This document shows positions 11,426 through 22,229 of a stretch of 64,000 nt of DNA, in pieces. The position numbers and the translations under genes were made by a program. Every line of letters begins with the position of its first letter. Position 1 is the stretch's first letter. Origin of the DNA: Macrostomum hystrix (Eukaryota; Platyhelminthes; Macrostomidae); contig CATNEN010000015.1 of assembly GCA_950097015.1 (NCBI GenBank), forward strand, positions 1,409,501-1,473,500, written 5' to 3'. Under the pieces are notes generated by a model, which saw nothing but the letters and a program-made list of their open reading frames with translations, was not told the DNA's origin and ran no database searches.

Positions 11426-11795
11426 GGGTGAGTGGCAGAGCGGTCTAACGTCTCGCACCGGGAGACGGGACGCGTTCATGTCCCTGAGCTCGATTCCGCG
11501 GCGAGGCCGCATTCATTTAAGGCGGTGCAACGGAGAAAAGGCTTGGCTGCTTGTTATGCATAGGGACTACTATAGTAGTTGTAGCTAACTACTATTAGTC
11601 CTCGGTCGTGCAATATACGATGCCCTTGAGGGCCAGCCTCCAAAGCACAGTGAAAGTGCACACTGCGTTTCCAAGCGTATCTGTGTGCCTATGTGCTCAG
11701 GAGTCAGCGAAATGGGCAGACTTACCTCCTCGCTGGCTGCGGGTCTAGTTTTATAGAATGGTGTGCCATTGCCCGCAGCCTTCCTACAATTAAAG
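11426..11795 (+). repeat. SINE-A copy 4, full length, tRNA-derived
   Basis: The head has a pol III A box (TGGCAGAGCGG, 11433-11443) and a B box with two changes (AGCTCGATTCC, 11487-11497). Between them sit a five-base anticodon-type stem (GTCTC/GAGAC) and a second stem (GGGAC/GTCCC) that looks like the long variable arm of a type II tRNA. The body carries GCCCTTGAGGGCCAGCCTCC, TGTGCTCAGGAGTCAGCG and GGCTGCGGGTC, and ends before an A-rich tail (AATTAAAGAAATAAATAAA). A small foldback insertion interrupts it near 11563-11607. Confidence 0.8.
11563..11607. mobile_element. Small foldback element inside SINE-A
   Basis: A 45-bp palindromic insertion (TAGGGACTACTATAG ... TATTAGTCCTCG) that the other SINE copies lack. 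The flanking words GTTATGCA and GTCGTGCA look like a decayed 8-bp target duplication. The ends resemble the CAAGGAC/GTCCTTG elements elsewhere in the window. Confidence 0.45.
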
Positions 11796-11799
11796 AAAT

Positions 11800-12330
11800 A
11801 AATAAATAAACTATAAAGAAAAAAATATATACGCAGTAGAGGCGCATGTGAGGTGGCCAGCCAGCTGAAGGCTCCGGCGAGCAAAAGAGTTTTACTATGT
11901 AGATCTATCTCCTAGATGCATAAAAATGCACCAAATTCCACTGGTCTTAACTGGCGTCTGGGATGGCGATTGCGCAACAGTGTAAAAATGTTTCTTGATC
12001 TCAAACAGGCTTAGAAGTAATCATTCTCAGTTGGCTCTGCCTGTTCAAGGTGCGCTTCGAAAGCTTGATGTTTCGAACTTGAACAGGCCCTAGAAAGTTG
12101 CCTTAATGGTGACTTCGCTGCGGTGTCTTAAGTTGCCATGTCGTTGCCTGGTCGCGCTGAAGTACGACAGTCCAATCATAGCCAGCGTCAACAAGCTAGC
12201 GAATATTGATGCTGATGCTGAGGCAACATAGTCAGCTTTCAGCGCTCTGCAGCGAGTTGCGAGCTGGCCAGTTTCTATCAGCTGCTATATGAAGCCTTAC
12301 GTTGACACACTCACACTCAATGAAGCTGTT
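11800..12330. other. Non-coding spacer with a small hairpin
   Basis: No gene. One hairpin has arms GCCTGTTCAAG (12039-12049) and CTTGAACAGGC (12077-12087) plus an inner TTCGAAA/TTTCGAA pair. It could be a remnant foldback element. Confidence 0.3.
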
Positions 12331-13065
12331 TCCCAACTGGCTAGGTGTTCGGCGTTCAGCATCATAGGAACACTGACGTACACCTGCTGCCTCTGCAGCT
12401 TGTCGGCGACGCACATCGCCGGCCTGATGGCGAAGCGTGAGCCGTCGCTCTCCAATGAGTGGTGCGCGAACAGCGGCAGCCTCGGACGCTGAGCTGGGTG
12501 CAGGAGTCCGAGCTAATGCACTTAGAGACCGGCTACCAGCGAGCAGATCAGATTGGCCAATGCAGGAGGCGACGACATTGATGCAATTATGTTTCCATGT
12601 TCGCGATTGTACGAAAACTCTGATAATCGTACGAACTGTGACTTTCTGTAGAGTGGATGCAGCTGGATATTGGGGTGCCACTCGAGCCCCCAACTAAAAA
12701 GCTAAATGCGATTTGCTGATGAACATCCGTTGCTATTAAAACCAAACAGCACATGGTTTGTGGACGGACGTAGGATGGCTGATGCATGGGTATTTTTAGC
12801 TCTAAATGTGCGCTTGACTGTAAACAACATAGAGTGTCATTAAAACCTGAGCAGCCACCCTTTGGCATGAGCAGTCACTCGCTCCCGTATCGTGCACGAA
12901 CAGCGCGCAGCCGTTCACACTGAGCTGGGCCACGAAGCGGAGCAGCGGTGAGCCTTTGGCTGCGCACTGGGAGACCTGGCCAGCTGCCAGCGAGCAGAGC
13001 AGCAGAGAAGTTCTCGCAACCGCTGTGTTACTCGTAAATGAAGAAAGTACGTATACCTTCTTCAT
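12330..13065 (-). pseudogene. Broken, mosaic relic of the fibrinogen-family gene (exon 1 pieces)
   Basis: Two pieces of exon 1 are visible on the minus strand. The 12860-13065 piece has a leader ending LLLCSLAAGQVSQC, as in genes B-D, but continues with the gene A version of module N1 (LRFVAQLSVNGCA, FVHDTGAS) and then breaks. The 12330-12550 piece is a B/C/D-like N1 part (FAHHSLESDGSRFAI, AMCVADKLQ, QQVYVSVPMML) with an internal deletion. No exon 2-4 remnant follows, so this is a dead copy joining two sequence types. Confidence 0.75.
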
Positions 13066-13857
13066 AACAATTGAGAACTTTTGAGAATTGAGGCTTACTT
13101 ATCTCCTTTACTTCCAAAATCACCTCCCAACGTCTTTTATTGCTATTAAAAAATTTAAGAATGCGTTAAAGAATAGAAATGTATTTTATTTACTGTAAGA
13201 CTAAAAAGCCAAGATTGTACGTAATCTTAACGGAGTGACTCAAGAGTTAATGCAATAGCAGTTAGTGATTAACTTACAATTCAAATTAAATATTTTTATT
13301 AATAATATAAATCATTTGTGATAACGAGTCTGAGTTTCCAACCTTCGTTTTTGCTGAGCTATAGTCAGTATAAGTTCCTCCAGTTCCTGTTAAAGTACTT
13401 CTTTAAGTAGCACACAGAAGCTGTCCGCTTTCAAAATGAGGACCCTGGATCTGAGAAAATTCGACAAATAGGCATAGGCCAATTTTGATATCTACGAGTA
13501 TTTAATTTTGATTTTGATTGTTGCCCCGTGTTTAGAACACAGCAACGAGGGCGTCCATTGAGGACTTTAGCAAAATGTAGGACACACGCAGGCCCCTTTG
13601 CATGAGCGCGAATATTTACAAAGTGTCCATATAAATGAATTCTGATCTAATGTGATTTAGCTGCTTCACTGATAGTAAAACTACAGAACAATTTTCTTAG
13701 TTTCTGGGAGCAGTTAGTAGTTGCGCAAAGTTAAACAATGAGATATTGATATTCAGCTTAGTGCACACAATGTCCATTTTTATCGGCCTGAAGCCGTTAG
13801 CAACCTGAGCTAGATGTTACTGAGTGGCTGCCAATGTGAAGTTCCCTCTCGGACCAA
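13066..13857. other. Non-coding spacer downstream of gene A
   Basis: AT-rich; no coding or repeat structure recognised. It contains the 3' flank of gene A, which is transcribed leftward. Confidence 0.35.
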
Positions 13858-16021
13858 TCAAATACGCAGCATCAACCGCACCTCGCGCAGCGCCAGCCAA
13901 TGACGGCGCGAGTACCACGCCATGTGCTCATCGTCAGATGAGCTCCTCGTTGCGAAGAGTCCGTTCGGGTTGAAGTGCATGCAGCTGTTGAACCACCAGC
14001 CACCCCTGCCGTAGCCTACTGAGCAGGACTCGCTGCGAGAGTCACTGTCTGAGTCCATGGTGGAAAACCGCGACCCATTGTTGTGCTCCAGAGCGTCCCA
14101 GTTTACACTTGACCTGTCCCTCAGCATCTCTCGATACGTCATCTCATATTTGGTGCTGGCGTCTCCCACCTGGAATCCAGCATACTCAGCATGCAGCTCA
14201 GTCCCATTCCACAGCTTCATCTCCACTCTGAGTGTGACACCGCCTGCACTCAGCGAGTGGATGGTGGAGAGACCTGCGGGTTGATTCAGGCTAGCTGATT
14301 TTTGTAAAAAATCAAAATAGCTCATTTTAAGTTCATCTTAAAAGTTTCTCTAAAGACACAAACTGAACACTTCGACATTCGATTTACAGGTGATATTCTT
14401 TTTAAATTTTTCTAGCAAAATACAGATAACAACTTTGGTCAACTCACCGATCCAGAAGTCGGAACCATACCCGAATCCAGACTCGTACTCAGTCCAAGCC
14501 CTCTGAAAGCTCACGCCTCCGGTCACTCTCTGCTGGAAGCTCATGAACCACCTGCCGTCGGGCAGGGAGCGGAAAGCTTCATAAGAAGCAACACCAGCTC
14601 TTATCATGGTGAGAATCTTGGAGCAAGACTTATGGCTTGAGCACTGAATTGTTGCACCTGACGCCCTCATTCTCCGGGATGATATTTCTCTGGTGGAATC
14701 GAGAGTGCACTGATTGGACAGAAGAGAGGTCATCTTCCACTTCAGATGCTGCCACAGGTCCACGGGCTCCGAGCGAGCAGCGAAGCTGGGGTCAGAAATG
14801 AAGCAGCGAATATGAGTTAGATTGGGGGAAATATTTTCAGCATGCACAGTGCTTCTACCGACCTTAGACCGTCACACTGGCTGTAGCTGTAACAGTGAAT
14901 CCGCAGCTGAGCAGTCTTCCAGTCTGCCGATACCATCAGCGGACCGATTGAGAAGCGAGAACTCAAGGCTGAGCTCACAATGCTCTGAGCACTCCACAGT
15001 TTCATGAAGTTGATTGAGCGAGGATACAGATCAGCAAGCTGAGACCTCACAGCTTCCAGTGTGGCCTCATCTTGCAGCAGTACATCCAGCTTGAGGTAGT
15101 ACATGCTACGGCTGTAGTCATACATGACTGACTCGCTGCTCAAACTGCTGATGTTGTGGCAGAGCAGAGGCTCGATGACGAAGTAGCCCTTGATGTCGAG
15201 TCTCTGGTGCACTCGAGCAGTGCAGCTTTCGAGGTTGATCGAGCGGATGAACCGCAATTTTCGACACTGAGTAAATTTTTCGTATTTTTTCCGGTTCATT
15301 AGTACGTCAAAGAAGGCCCTTTTCTGAACCATTGGTTGGCATTCGAGACGCTGTTTAGTTGCATTCGTCACGATGTGCGCTGACAGAAGAATTTGGTCCA
15401 GAGCCTCCAACTGGGCTATGGCCATTTCAGTCCTGTGAAGCAGAAGAATATATTTATTCCGCATTCATTAAAGCTACTGTCTACTTGATAGAACACTGTA
15501 GAGTGAACTCACGCTAAATAAAAAGTGCCTCCATCCATTGTGCTTCGGATTCGGAGGCTGCCCACTGCTTCATCAGGGCTCCAAATGAACCCCACAGTGT
15601 GAACAGATGCATTTTCCCTTGCAGAGACTTTTATTTCAGTGACAGGGGCGAAGCTCACGGATCTTGGCGACAGATGGCTGAGCAGACTTTTGACATCCTC
15701 GAGCATTCTATCGTCTCTCAGCACCACAGGTATGCTCACGTACAGCTGCTGAGTGACTGGGTCGAGTCTCGGAAGCAAGCCTTCAAGGCTGTCCGTCACG
15801 CACATGACAGGCTCGACGGCCAAGTGCGGACCGTCGCTCGCTCCAGTGTCGTGCACGAACACCGCGCAGCCGTTCACACTGAGCTGGGCCACGAAGCGGA
15901 GCTGCGGTGAGCCTGTGGCTGTACAATAGGAAATCAGACAGAGCTGTAGGGCAAACATCAGCATGGGCAGTGCAAGCGGCAAATTATCCGTAAAGTGAGA
16001 CATTCTCTGTTCCTTTTTCAT
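13858..16021 (-). CDS. Secreted fibrinogen-domain protein, gene A, four exons
   Basis: Exons (minus) are 16021-15513, 15432-14863, 14785-14448 and 14273-13858: 610 residues, intron phases 2, 2 and 1. Two in-frame ATGs (16021, 16003) precede a hydrophobic signal peptide (LALPMLMFALQLCLISYC). Exon 1 encodes module N1 (LRFVAQLSVNGCAVFVHD, VEPVMCVTDSL, QQLYVSIPVVL, LSPRSVSF). Exon 2 encodes the related module N2 (VHQRLDIKGYFVIEPLLCH). Exons 3-4 encode the fibrinogen-related domain: QQRVTGGVSFQRAW, YESGFGYGSDFWIG, LWNGTELHAEYAGFQVG, the calcium-site run FSTMDSDSD, CSVGYGRGGWWFNSC and FNPNGLF. Such domains bind glycans or act in coagulation, immunity or adhesion. Gene A is the most divergent of the four; its calcium loop has S where the others have N. 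N1 and N2 match no family I know, so the role is open. Confidence 0.85.
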
Positions 16022-16550
16022 GAACAAACTGTGCCTTAGCGATCAGTGGGGCCTATTATTTTCTAAACACTTGTTGGGTTCTTATATACGTTATGCTGGA
16101 AAGCACGGAAATTCTGATTGCCGTGGGTGCCAAGGTTTTGTGATGATCATGGATGCATCATGTCAGTTTACAGAAGTCAAGTGCGAATTTGTAACAACAA
16201 TTTGCAACTGCTACACTTATTTCAAGTCGCTCAGTGCACCGAATTTGTTTTTAACAGGCTGGTTGTTTTAGCCGCGTGATATTTTCTAAGTTAGTTGTTT
16301 TGCTGCAAAGTGCAAAAACTTTAGTGCAAAGGAAGTGCGCGCTCCAAAGACATGGCAGCAATGCGCACACCAGAAGTGTTACCTATGCCGAGAGTGACAC
16401 AAATTGTTTCTGAAAGCATCAAACTGTACTTTTCAGAGGCCCTTCTGCAGCTGATGGAATGCTAAAGCTGAACCTGCTCTGCTTAAAAAAACTTGGTCAA
16501 CCGTTTTAAAAATTGCTGTGGCAGGCAATAATATGTATACCAACGCTGGG
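16022..16550. other. 5' flank of gene A
   Basis: The gene A promoter should be here. No clear TATA box or repeat was identified. An 83-codon frame at 16020-16271 is not supported by any homology. Confidence 0.3.
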
Positions 16551-16554
16551 TTGC

Positions 16555-16735
16555 TCTGTGACGTCCAGTGTCACCCAGGGCTGTGTCACGCAGACACACA
16601 CTCCAAGACTCATTGTCTTTGAGTTTAAACTTTCGCTGTTCCTCGCATGAAAAATGAACCAAAAAGACACAAGAAATCTTTCCTCAGCAGCGCCCAGAAA
16701 ATGTGGTGTCACCGCGGAATCGAGATCAGCAGACA
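16555..16735 (-). repeat. SINE-A copy 5, old and divergent
   Basis: The tRNA-like head is recognisable at the right end (GTCACCGCGGAATCGAGATC near 16707), preceded by CAGCGCCCAGAAAATGTGG as in copy 3. The body to the left is strongly diverged. Confidence 0.5.
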
Positions 16736-16739
16736 CTTT

Positions 16740-18515
16740 AACCCTTCTGCCACAGCCTTTGATTTGGCATTGATGAGATATGATACAGAGTTCGTTCGTA
16801 TATATATATTATAGCTTAGATAAGCCAGAGATGAGTTTTTTTAATAATCCATTGATTAATATAAAGCGCACGCGCGGGTGCTGATTATTATTCTTCGAAA
16901 ATAATTGCCCTCAAAATTCCCATTATCAAAAGCAAAAGCGAAAGCAAAGACCAAGGTCTAAAAATGTTCTTGTAAAACTATCGAGACAAATATTTATGGT
17001 GAGGAAGTTGATAACTAAACAAACAAAGGGAAGAGAAAAAATGTTCGGAAATAAAATTTAAATTTAGCCAACGGGGAGAGAAATTTGCTGATTTTTTTAA
17101 CACCTAAACCTTATTAGGGCAGCTGTTCTCTGATTTTAGATACCTCCGTAATATAATTAGCTAGGGCTTCAGTGGTTTCCCTGTCATCTCGTTCCATTAA
17201 ATAGTTTTATTACCCAGTCAGAAATGGTAGATTTACGCACTCGCAAGACTATTTACCAAGGACTTCTATATAATAGCATCTGTTATTATATAGATGCTAT
17301 TATATAGAAGTCCTTGCTATTTACGAACTATTTACAACAATTTACGCATTGATTTATGACCAAGTGTGTGTGCGCAAGACCAGCTCCTTCGGCCCATAGA
17401 CAATACCCGTCTGGGATTTACTGCATAGTAGCTCAGAAGAGGGATGGCACGGAGATCAAGTGGGGCAGCATTTACCGCACAGTTGCGGAATTTATTACAC
17501 ACTTCAATATATTTCTTTGATGGCCTTTGGGCCATAAACTATACACGAGCTTGAGACGTTTACGCACACTTGGTTATATGTCAATGAGAATATTTTTCTA
17601 GCTTCGCCATCGGAACCATTAGAGCAGACCACAGATATAATCATTTTATTATTATATTTGTTTTATTGTCTGTGGAGCAGACAGATATTTTTTACTTCTT
17701 CAATGTATATTTATAGGCATATTTATATGCTCATATGTGCTAATATGTGCTCATATGTTTATTTCGAAAATCAGACAGCACTTTATGTTTAGCCAATCAC
17801 AGGCAAAGCGATAAAACAGAACTATTAAACAGTTTGCACCTGGAGACTGGCTGGAGTAAAATATGTTCTCACAAAAGGATTCTGACATGAAGTTAAGGGA
17901 ATTCATGCAAAAAATTGGAATAACGAATCGTAAGATTAGGATAATTGAAGAAATTATTGATAGGCACCAGTAGGGAACAACAAACTCTGGGCCAGTAAGA
18001 GTCGACTTACAAAATCGAACCGCTTGGCTAACGAAAAAAAACTGAATTTTCCTAAAAAGTTATTAAAAATGCCTACTCTAAGTAGACTAATTGGCACGTA
18101 AACAATATCGGTGCTAAATTCTACAAATCGGAAGATCCTAAATGTGACCTTAATAGGTGGAGCGCGACGGGGGCGGTCATTAGCTACTCATGCTGTCTGT
18201 GTGTGCTGCCACTGCAAACAGGCCAACTTAAAGCTGGTAAGCTGTTGTGTTGACAGGAGTTTAATTTTAAATTATCAACTTACTAAATGTACCTAACGGC
18301 TTATGCTAACACTATTTGCCTATTCCTGGGGGCGACTCAGGTACTTATATCCTGCCATATTTCCCTACGCTTAAATGTTTTATATATACAGTGTCTTCCC
18401 CTTTCATTGGCCAATATTTTCCTTAAAAATATGCTTCAATGAAGTTATTTATATTGCTTGACTCAAATTTAACACACAGCAAGGAGAGATCCGCCATGCT
18501 GCATCTGATTTAGCA
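16740..18515. other. AT-rich non-coding region between genes A and B
   Basis: No coding sequence recognised. It contains one perfect foldback element (17257-17316). The short frames at 17332-17535 and 18111-18296 have no homology that I can name. Confidence 0.35.
17257..17316. mobile_element. 60-bp perfect foldback element with 8-bp target duplication
   Basis: Arms of 24-25 bases are perfectly complementary (CAAGGACTTCTATATAATAG ... and its reverse complement, with about a 10-base loop). The element is flanked on both sides by CTATTTAC (17249-17256 and 17317-17324). An 8-bp duplication and CA-start ends fit a tiny non-autonomous hAT-like element. Related ends occur at 22766-22850 and 31237-31312. 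Confidence 0.75.
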
Positions 18516-21470
18516 TCAGATCTTCAGCATCAGCCGCAGTTTACGAAGCGATACCCACTTTGAGCCTAAGTTAATCATCATAAACTCGTCACGTGTGTTC
18601 TCCTTCAGAGGAAATAGTCCGTTCGGGTTAAAAGTATGGCACCTGTTATACCACCAGCCACCGCGATCATACAAAAGCGAACAAAAACCGATAGCGTTGT
18701 CGTTGTCCTGGTCCATGGTGGAGAAGCGCATTCCTTTGTGGTACTCCATAGCATCGAATCCGACACTGGACCTGTTCCTCAGCATCTCTCGGTACGTCAT
18801 CTCATATTTGGTGCTGGCGTTTCCCACCTGGAATCCAGCATACTCAGCATGCAGCTCAGTCCCATTCCACAGCTTCATCTCCACTCTGAGTGTGGCTCCG
18901 CCTGCGCTCAGCGAGTGGATGGTGGAGAGACCTGCGGGTTGAGTTTGGCTGGTGATGTGAATACAGGCAAAATGCAAGAGCAGTTGACACGTACTATCTC
19001 TACGCAACTTTGTGCGACAGAACTTGTACTTTTTCACAGACAGCACGACTGGTACGTGTGCTTCTGTCTCTACGTGCTATTTGCTATTCCTGTGTCTTGG
19101 AGCTGAACCAAAAGAATATTTCAGACAGGACAACCATACTCAATTCCAACAGCAAGGCCGCACTACAGGTTATACCACTACTACTCCTCTGACAGACTCC
19201 AATAGATACCAGGGCATTCTGGTTTTCTGGAAATGAGCTTGTCGACTCGCTGGCAAAGCAGTGAGGCGCTAGCTCTGCGTTGGGTCCTGACCCACCAGCT
19301 CTCATCCTCAATACGTCAGTAATCGCCAGATTAATAACAGGCCGGCAAAAACCTCCATCACACGCGACGGAGGGACAACAAAAACTGCTGCCAGTCCAGA
19401 GCGGCAGTCCCGGTCCCATCCACCCGGCTCCGGAAGGTCCTCCTGAACCAAACCTCCTGAAGGACATCCGAGCCCTCACAATGACTTTCACAGGTCATGG
19501 CTGCTATGCCAGGCACTGCTTCCTCCGGGGAGACCTTCGGAACGAGGTGCGTCCATACTGTGTGTTTGAGAATGAGGATGCCCTGTACTTCGTCTGTCAC
19601 TGCCCTTTCTTTATTAGGGAGAGGCCTAACCTCCTTGGTCCGAACCCCTCCATGGATGCCGTTTGCAGATCCGAGAACATCTCGCGGCTCGTCCGGTTCC
19701 CGAGGGCTACCCGACGAGCATCGTTCTTCCCTAATGAGGAACACGCTGCAGGAAAGACCGGCCACGGACCTGCTTTGACTGGCTGCGCACCATTGGCTGA
19801 AGCGGTTTTTCAGGGATCAGTGGAATGTGCGACTGCCGCCTTCCCACTTAGTCTTCGGACCGCCCTACAGCTGAGTCAAGTAAGTGCCTAACTACTAAAT
19901 TGTAGTCCTTGATAGAAAAGGTGTTTCGCAAGCTCACCAATCCAGAAGCTGACGTTGTTTCCAAACCCAGACTCGTACTCCATCCAGTTCCGCTGGAAAC
20001 TGACATCTCCACTGAGTCGTTGTTGAATCGTTATGTATCTGCTTCCGTCAAGCATCAGAAAATCCTTCTTTGAGGAGTTTACTCCGACCCAGTCGGTGTC
20101 AAGCAGCCAATCACATGAAGCCTGGTTGGAACAGCTAAGTGGATTCTTAGTGAGCTCACTTTTGGACGAGAACATGTGCACCTGACTCTCCAGCAGGCAC
20201 TGGTTGGAAATCATCGAAGTTACCTGCCAGCGCACATCCCGCAGCAAGTCAGCTGGTTCGGCACTCAAAGACAATCTGAAGGTGTGAGAACTTGGATTTA
20301 TTGCACGAAAGCACATCAGCACGAGTATCTATAATATGTATAAAACTTAGATTTCCAACCTTAAACTGTCACAGCGATGAAAAGTATCGCAGTAAACTCT
20401 TAGATAAGTTGACTTGAAGTCCTCCAACACCTGCATTTTACCGAGCAAGAAGCGTGAACTCAAAGTCGAGCTCACAATGCTCTGAGCATTCCACAGACGC
20501 ATGAAGGCGATCGAGCGAGGCGATACATCAGCCAGCTGAGCCCTCACAGCCTCCAGGACTGTGTAATCTTGCAGCACTACATCCAGCCTGAGATAAAACT
20601 TCCTACTGCTGTTGTCATAAATTACTGACTCGCTGCTCAAGCTGCTGATGTTGTGGCAGAGAAGAGGCTCCACGAGGAATCCACCTGGCGTGTCCAGCAC
20701 CTGGTGAACTCGAGCCGTACAGGTGGAAGTGCTCACATTGCGAAAGAACTGCAGATGCTGGCAAAACGGCAGGTTCGTGTTCGCGTTGAGGAGCGATGCA
20801 TCTTCCGCTTGCATTACAATGCGATATCTCCTTTGCAGAGAGATCCGCTCTAGGTTTATGGTTGCTATTAGAACCACTCCACCCAGAACTTCCAGAGCAA
20901 AGTTTCTCATTCGAAACCTGAAGAGTCATGGAAATACTGAAACAAATATGTTGGCTCTTCTTACAAGACGAATTCGATAACTTACGCCAACGACAACGCG
21001 GCGCCATTGTCAGTGCACCAGAGTCTCAGGTCACCAACCGGCTCGCCCCAATTCCACACGAATTCAACAGATTTGAAATCAGAATTCTCCCGAGACGAGG
21101 CGCTGATTTCCGTCACGACCGCGAATTTCACCACCTTTGGTGACAGGTTTCTAAGGCGAAAATAAACTTCAGGTAGCAAGGCATCGTCCGTCAGCATCAC
21201 AGGAACACTGACGTACACCTGCTGCCTGATCAGATCGACTCTGGGAGTCAGGCTCTGCAGCTTGTCGGTGACGCACATTGCCGGCTCGATGGCGAAGTGC
21301 GAGCCGTTGCTCTCCACCGAGTGGTGCGCGAACAGCGGGCAGCCGCGCACCCGGAGCTGGGTGACGAAGTCCGAGCGAATGCACTGAGAGACCTGACCGG
21401 CTGCCAGCGAACATAGCAGCAGGGCCAATATGAAGGTGCAGATCAAAAGATTTGCTATTATATTTCTCAT
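18516..21470 (-). CDS. Secreted fibrinogen-domain protein, gene B, four exons
   Basis: Exons (minus) are 21470-20986, 20917-20360, 20275-19938 and 18931-18516: 598 residues, intron phases 2, 2 and 1, identical in layout to genes A, C and D. The ATG at 21470 starts a signal peptide ending LLLCSLAAGQ. N1 (exon 1) has LRVRGCPLFAHHSVESNG, IEPAMCVTDKLQSL, QQVYVSVPVML and LSPKVVKFAVVTEI; N2 (exon 2) has VHQVLDTPGGFLVEPLLCH and LADVSPRSIAFM. The fibrinogen-related domain runs from about residue 360: IQQRLSGDVSFQRNW, YESGFGNNVSFWIG, LWNGTELHAEYAGF, FSTMDQDND, CSLLYDRGGWWYNRC and FNPNGLF. Intron 3 (about 1 kb) holds a plus-strand LINE fragment. The first 300 coding bases and the upstream flank are almost identical to gene C. 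Function is not known; a secreted lectin-like protein is the natural inference. Confidence 0.87.
19180..19890 (+). mobile_element. LINE 3' fragment (RNase H and terminal region), in intron 3 of gene B
   Basis: Frames on the plus strand read the end of a retrotransposon RNase H domain (around FSGNELVDSLAKQ, about 19220-19262) and a following region with NTSVIARLITGRQ, HGCYARHCFLRG and a Cys/His pattern (YCVFENEDALYFVCHCPFF) typical of the C-terminus of non-LTR elements with RNase H. The 5' part is missing and frames are broken. It differs from the LINE at 22.2 and 30.7 kb. Confidence 0.7.
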
Positions 21471-21489
21471 TCTTGTCGTGGATTTCAAA

Positions 21490-22150
21490 TCTAATAAAAT
21501 AAAAAGGCTAATTGCTTAAATTTGTTACTCACTAACATACCTTTCTACTGTTTCTGTAATTCACGATTATATATTAAACTTCGAAAGTCACTTGCTGGAA
21601 GCGACAAGTTTATGCACTGCAGATTCATTTTTAGTCATCACGAGATTTATTTGATCCAGCGACAATTTGTTCAAAATTCTGTCCGACTAGATATTTTGGT
21701 TGCGTTTGTATTAATAGAAATATTAACTTTCCACTGAATATCAGCTCGCTGACTAGCATGCTGATTTGTCTTCTATTTACTTCAGCTTTTAATTTTAAGG
21801 TACTTCGTACTTAATTTATCCCTGGCGAAATCAGTTTCTTTGTTTATTTCGGCAAATACTTATTTAGTACTTAGAGAAGACCATGAATAGCTGTCATGTG
21901 ATGCATTCACAGCATGGCTTCAAAGCGAGCCTTTACTGGACATCAGTACATACGCAATGGGCCGCTGAAGTGCTACCAGTGCCAGAGGTAATCTTATTTT
22001 TCGATGTTTTGCTTAGAGATGATGGTAGCGAAGCAGCAAAGGCTGCGCTGCCTCACCTGAGAAATAGTACTGAGAGGAAAGGCACTTGATGAGAATCTGG
22101 TTGATGAGAACCAACGCCACTGTGTTTACCCGCTTTCTCCCCGAGTTCGT
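21490..22150. promoter_or_regulatory. Presumed promoter region of gene B (duplicated upstream of gene C)
   Basis: Sequence directly 5' of the gene B start, essentially identical to 29961-30620. No gene lies in it; the small frames at 21522-21737 and 21883-22089 are repeated only because the DNA is duplicated. Promoter function is inferred from position. Confidence 0.4.
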
Positions 22151-22229
22151 TTAGGCCAGAAACCTTGTGGTGCCTAGTGGATATCTAAGACAACGTTTCA
22201 GCAAACATCTTTCCTTTTTGCGGTCCAAA

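Noticed and set aside
20982-21414. Antisense frames within fibrinogen-family exon 1 that recur in genes B, C and D
   Set aside because: They recur because the DNA is duplicated; the sense frame has the signal peptide, splice sites and homology.
21883-22089. Small conserved gene repeated at 30354-30560
   Set aside because: Perfect identity is explained by the recent duplication of the whole flank; no domain or codon-level constraint can be judged.
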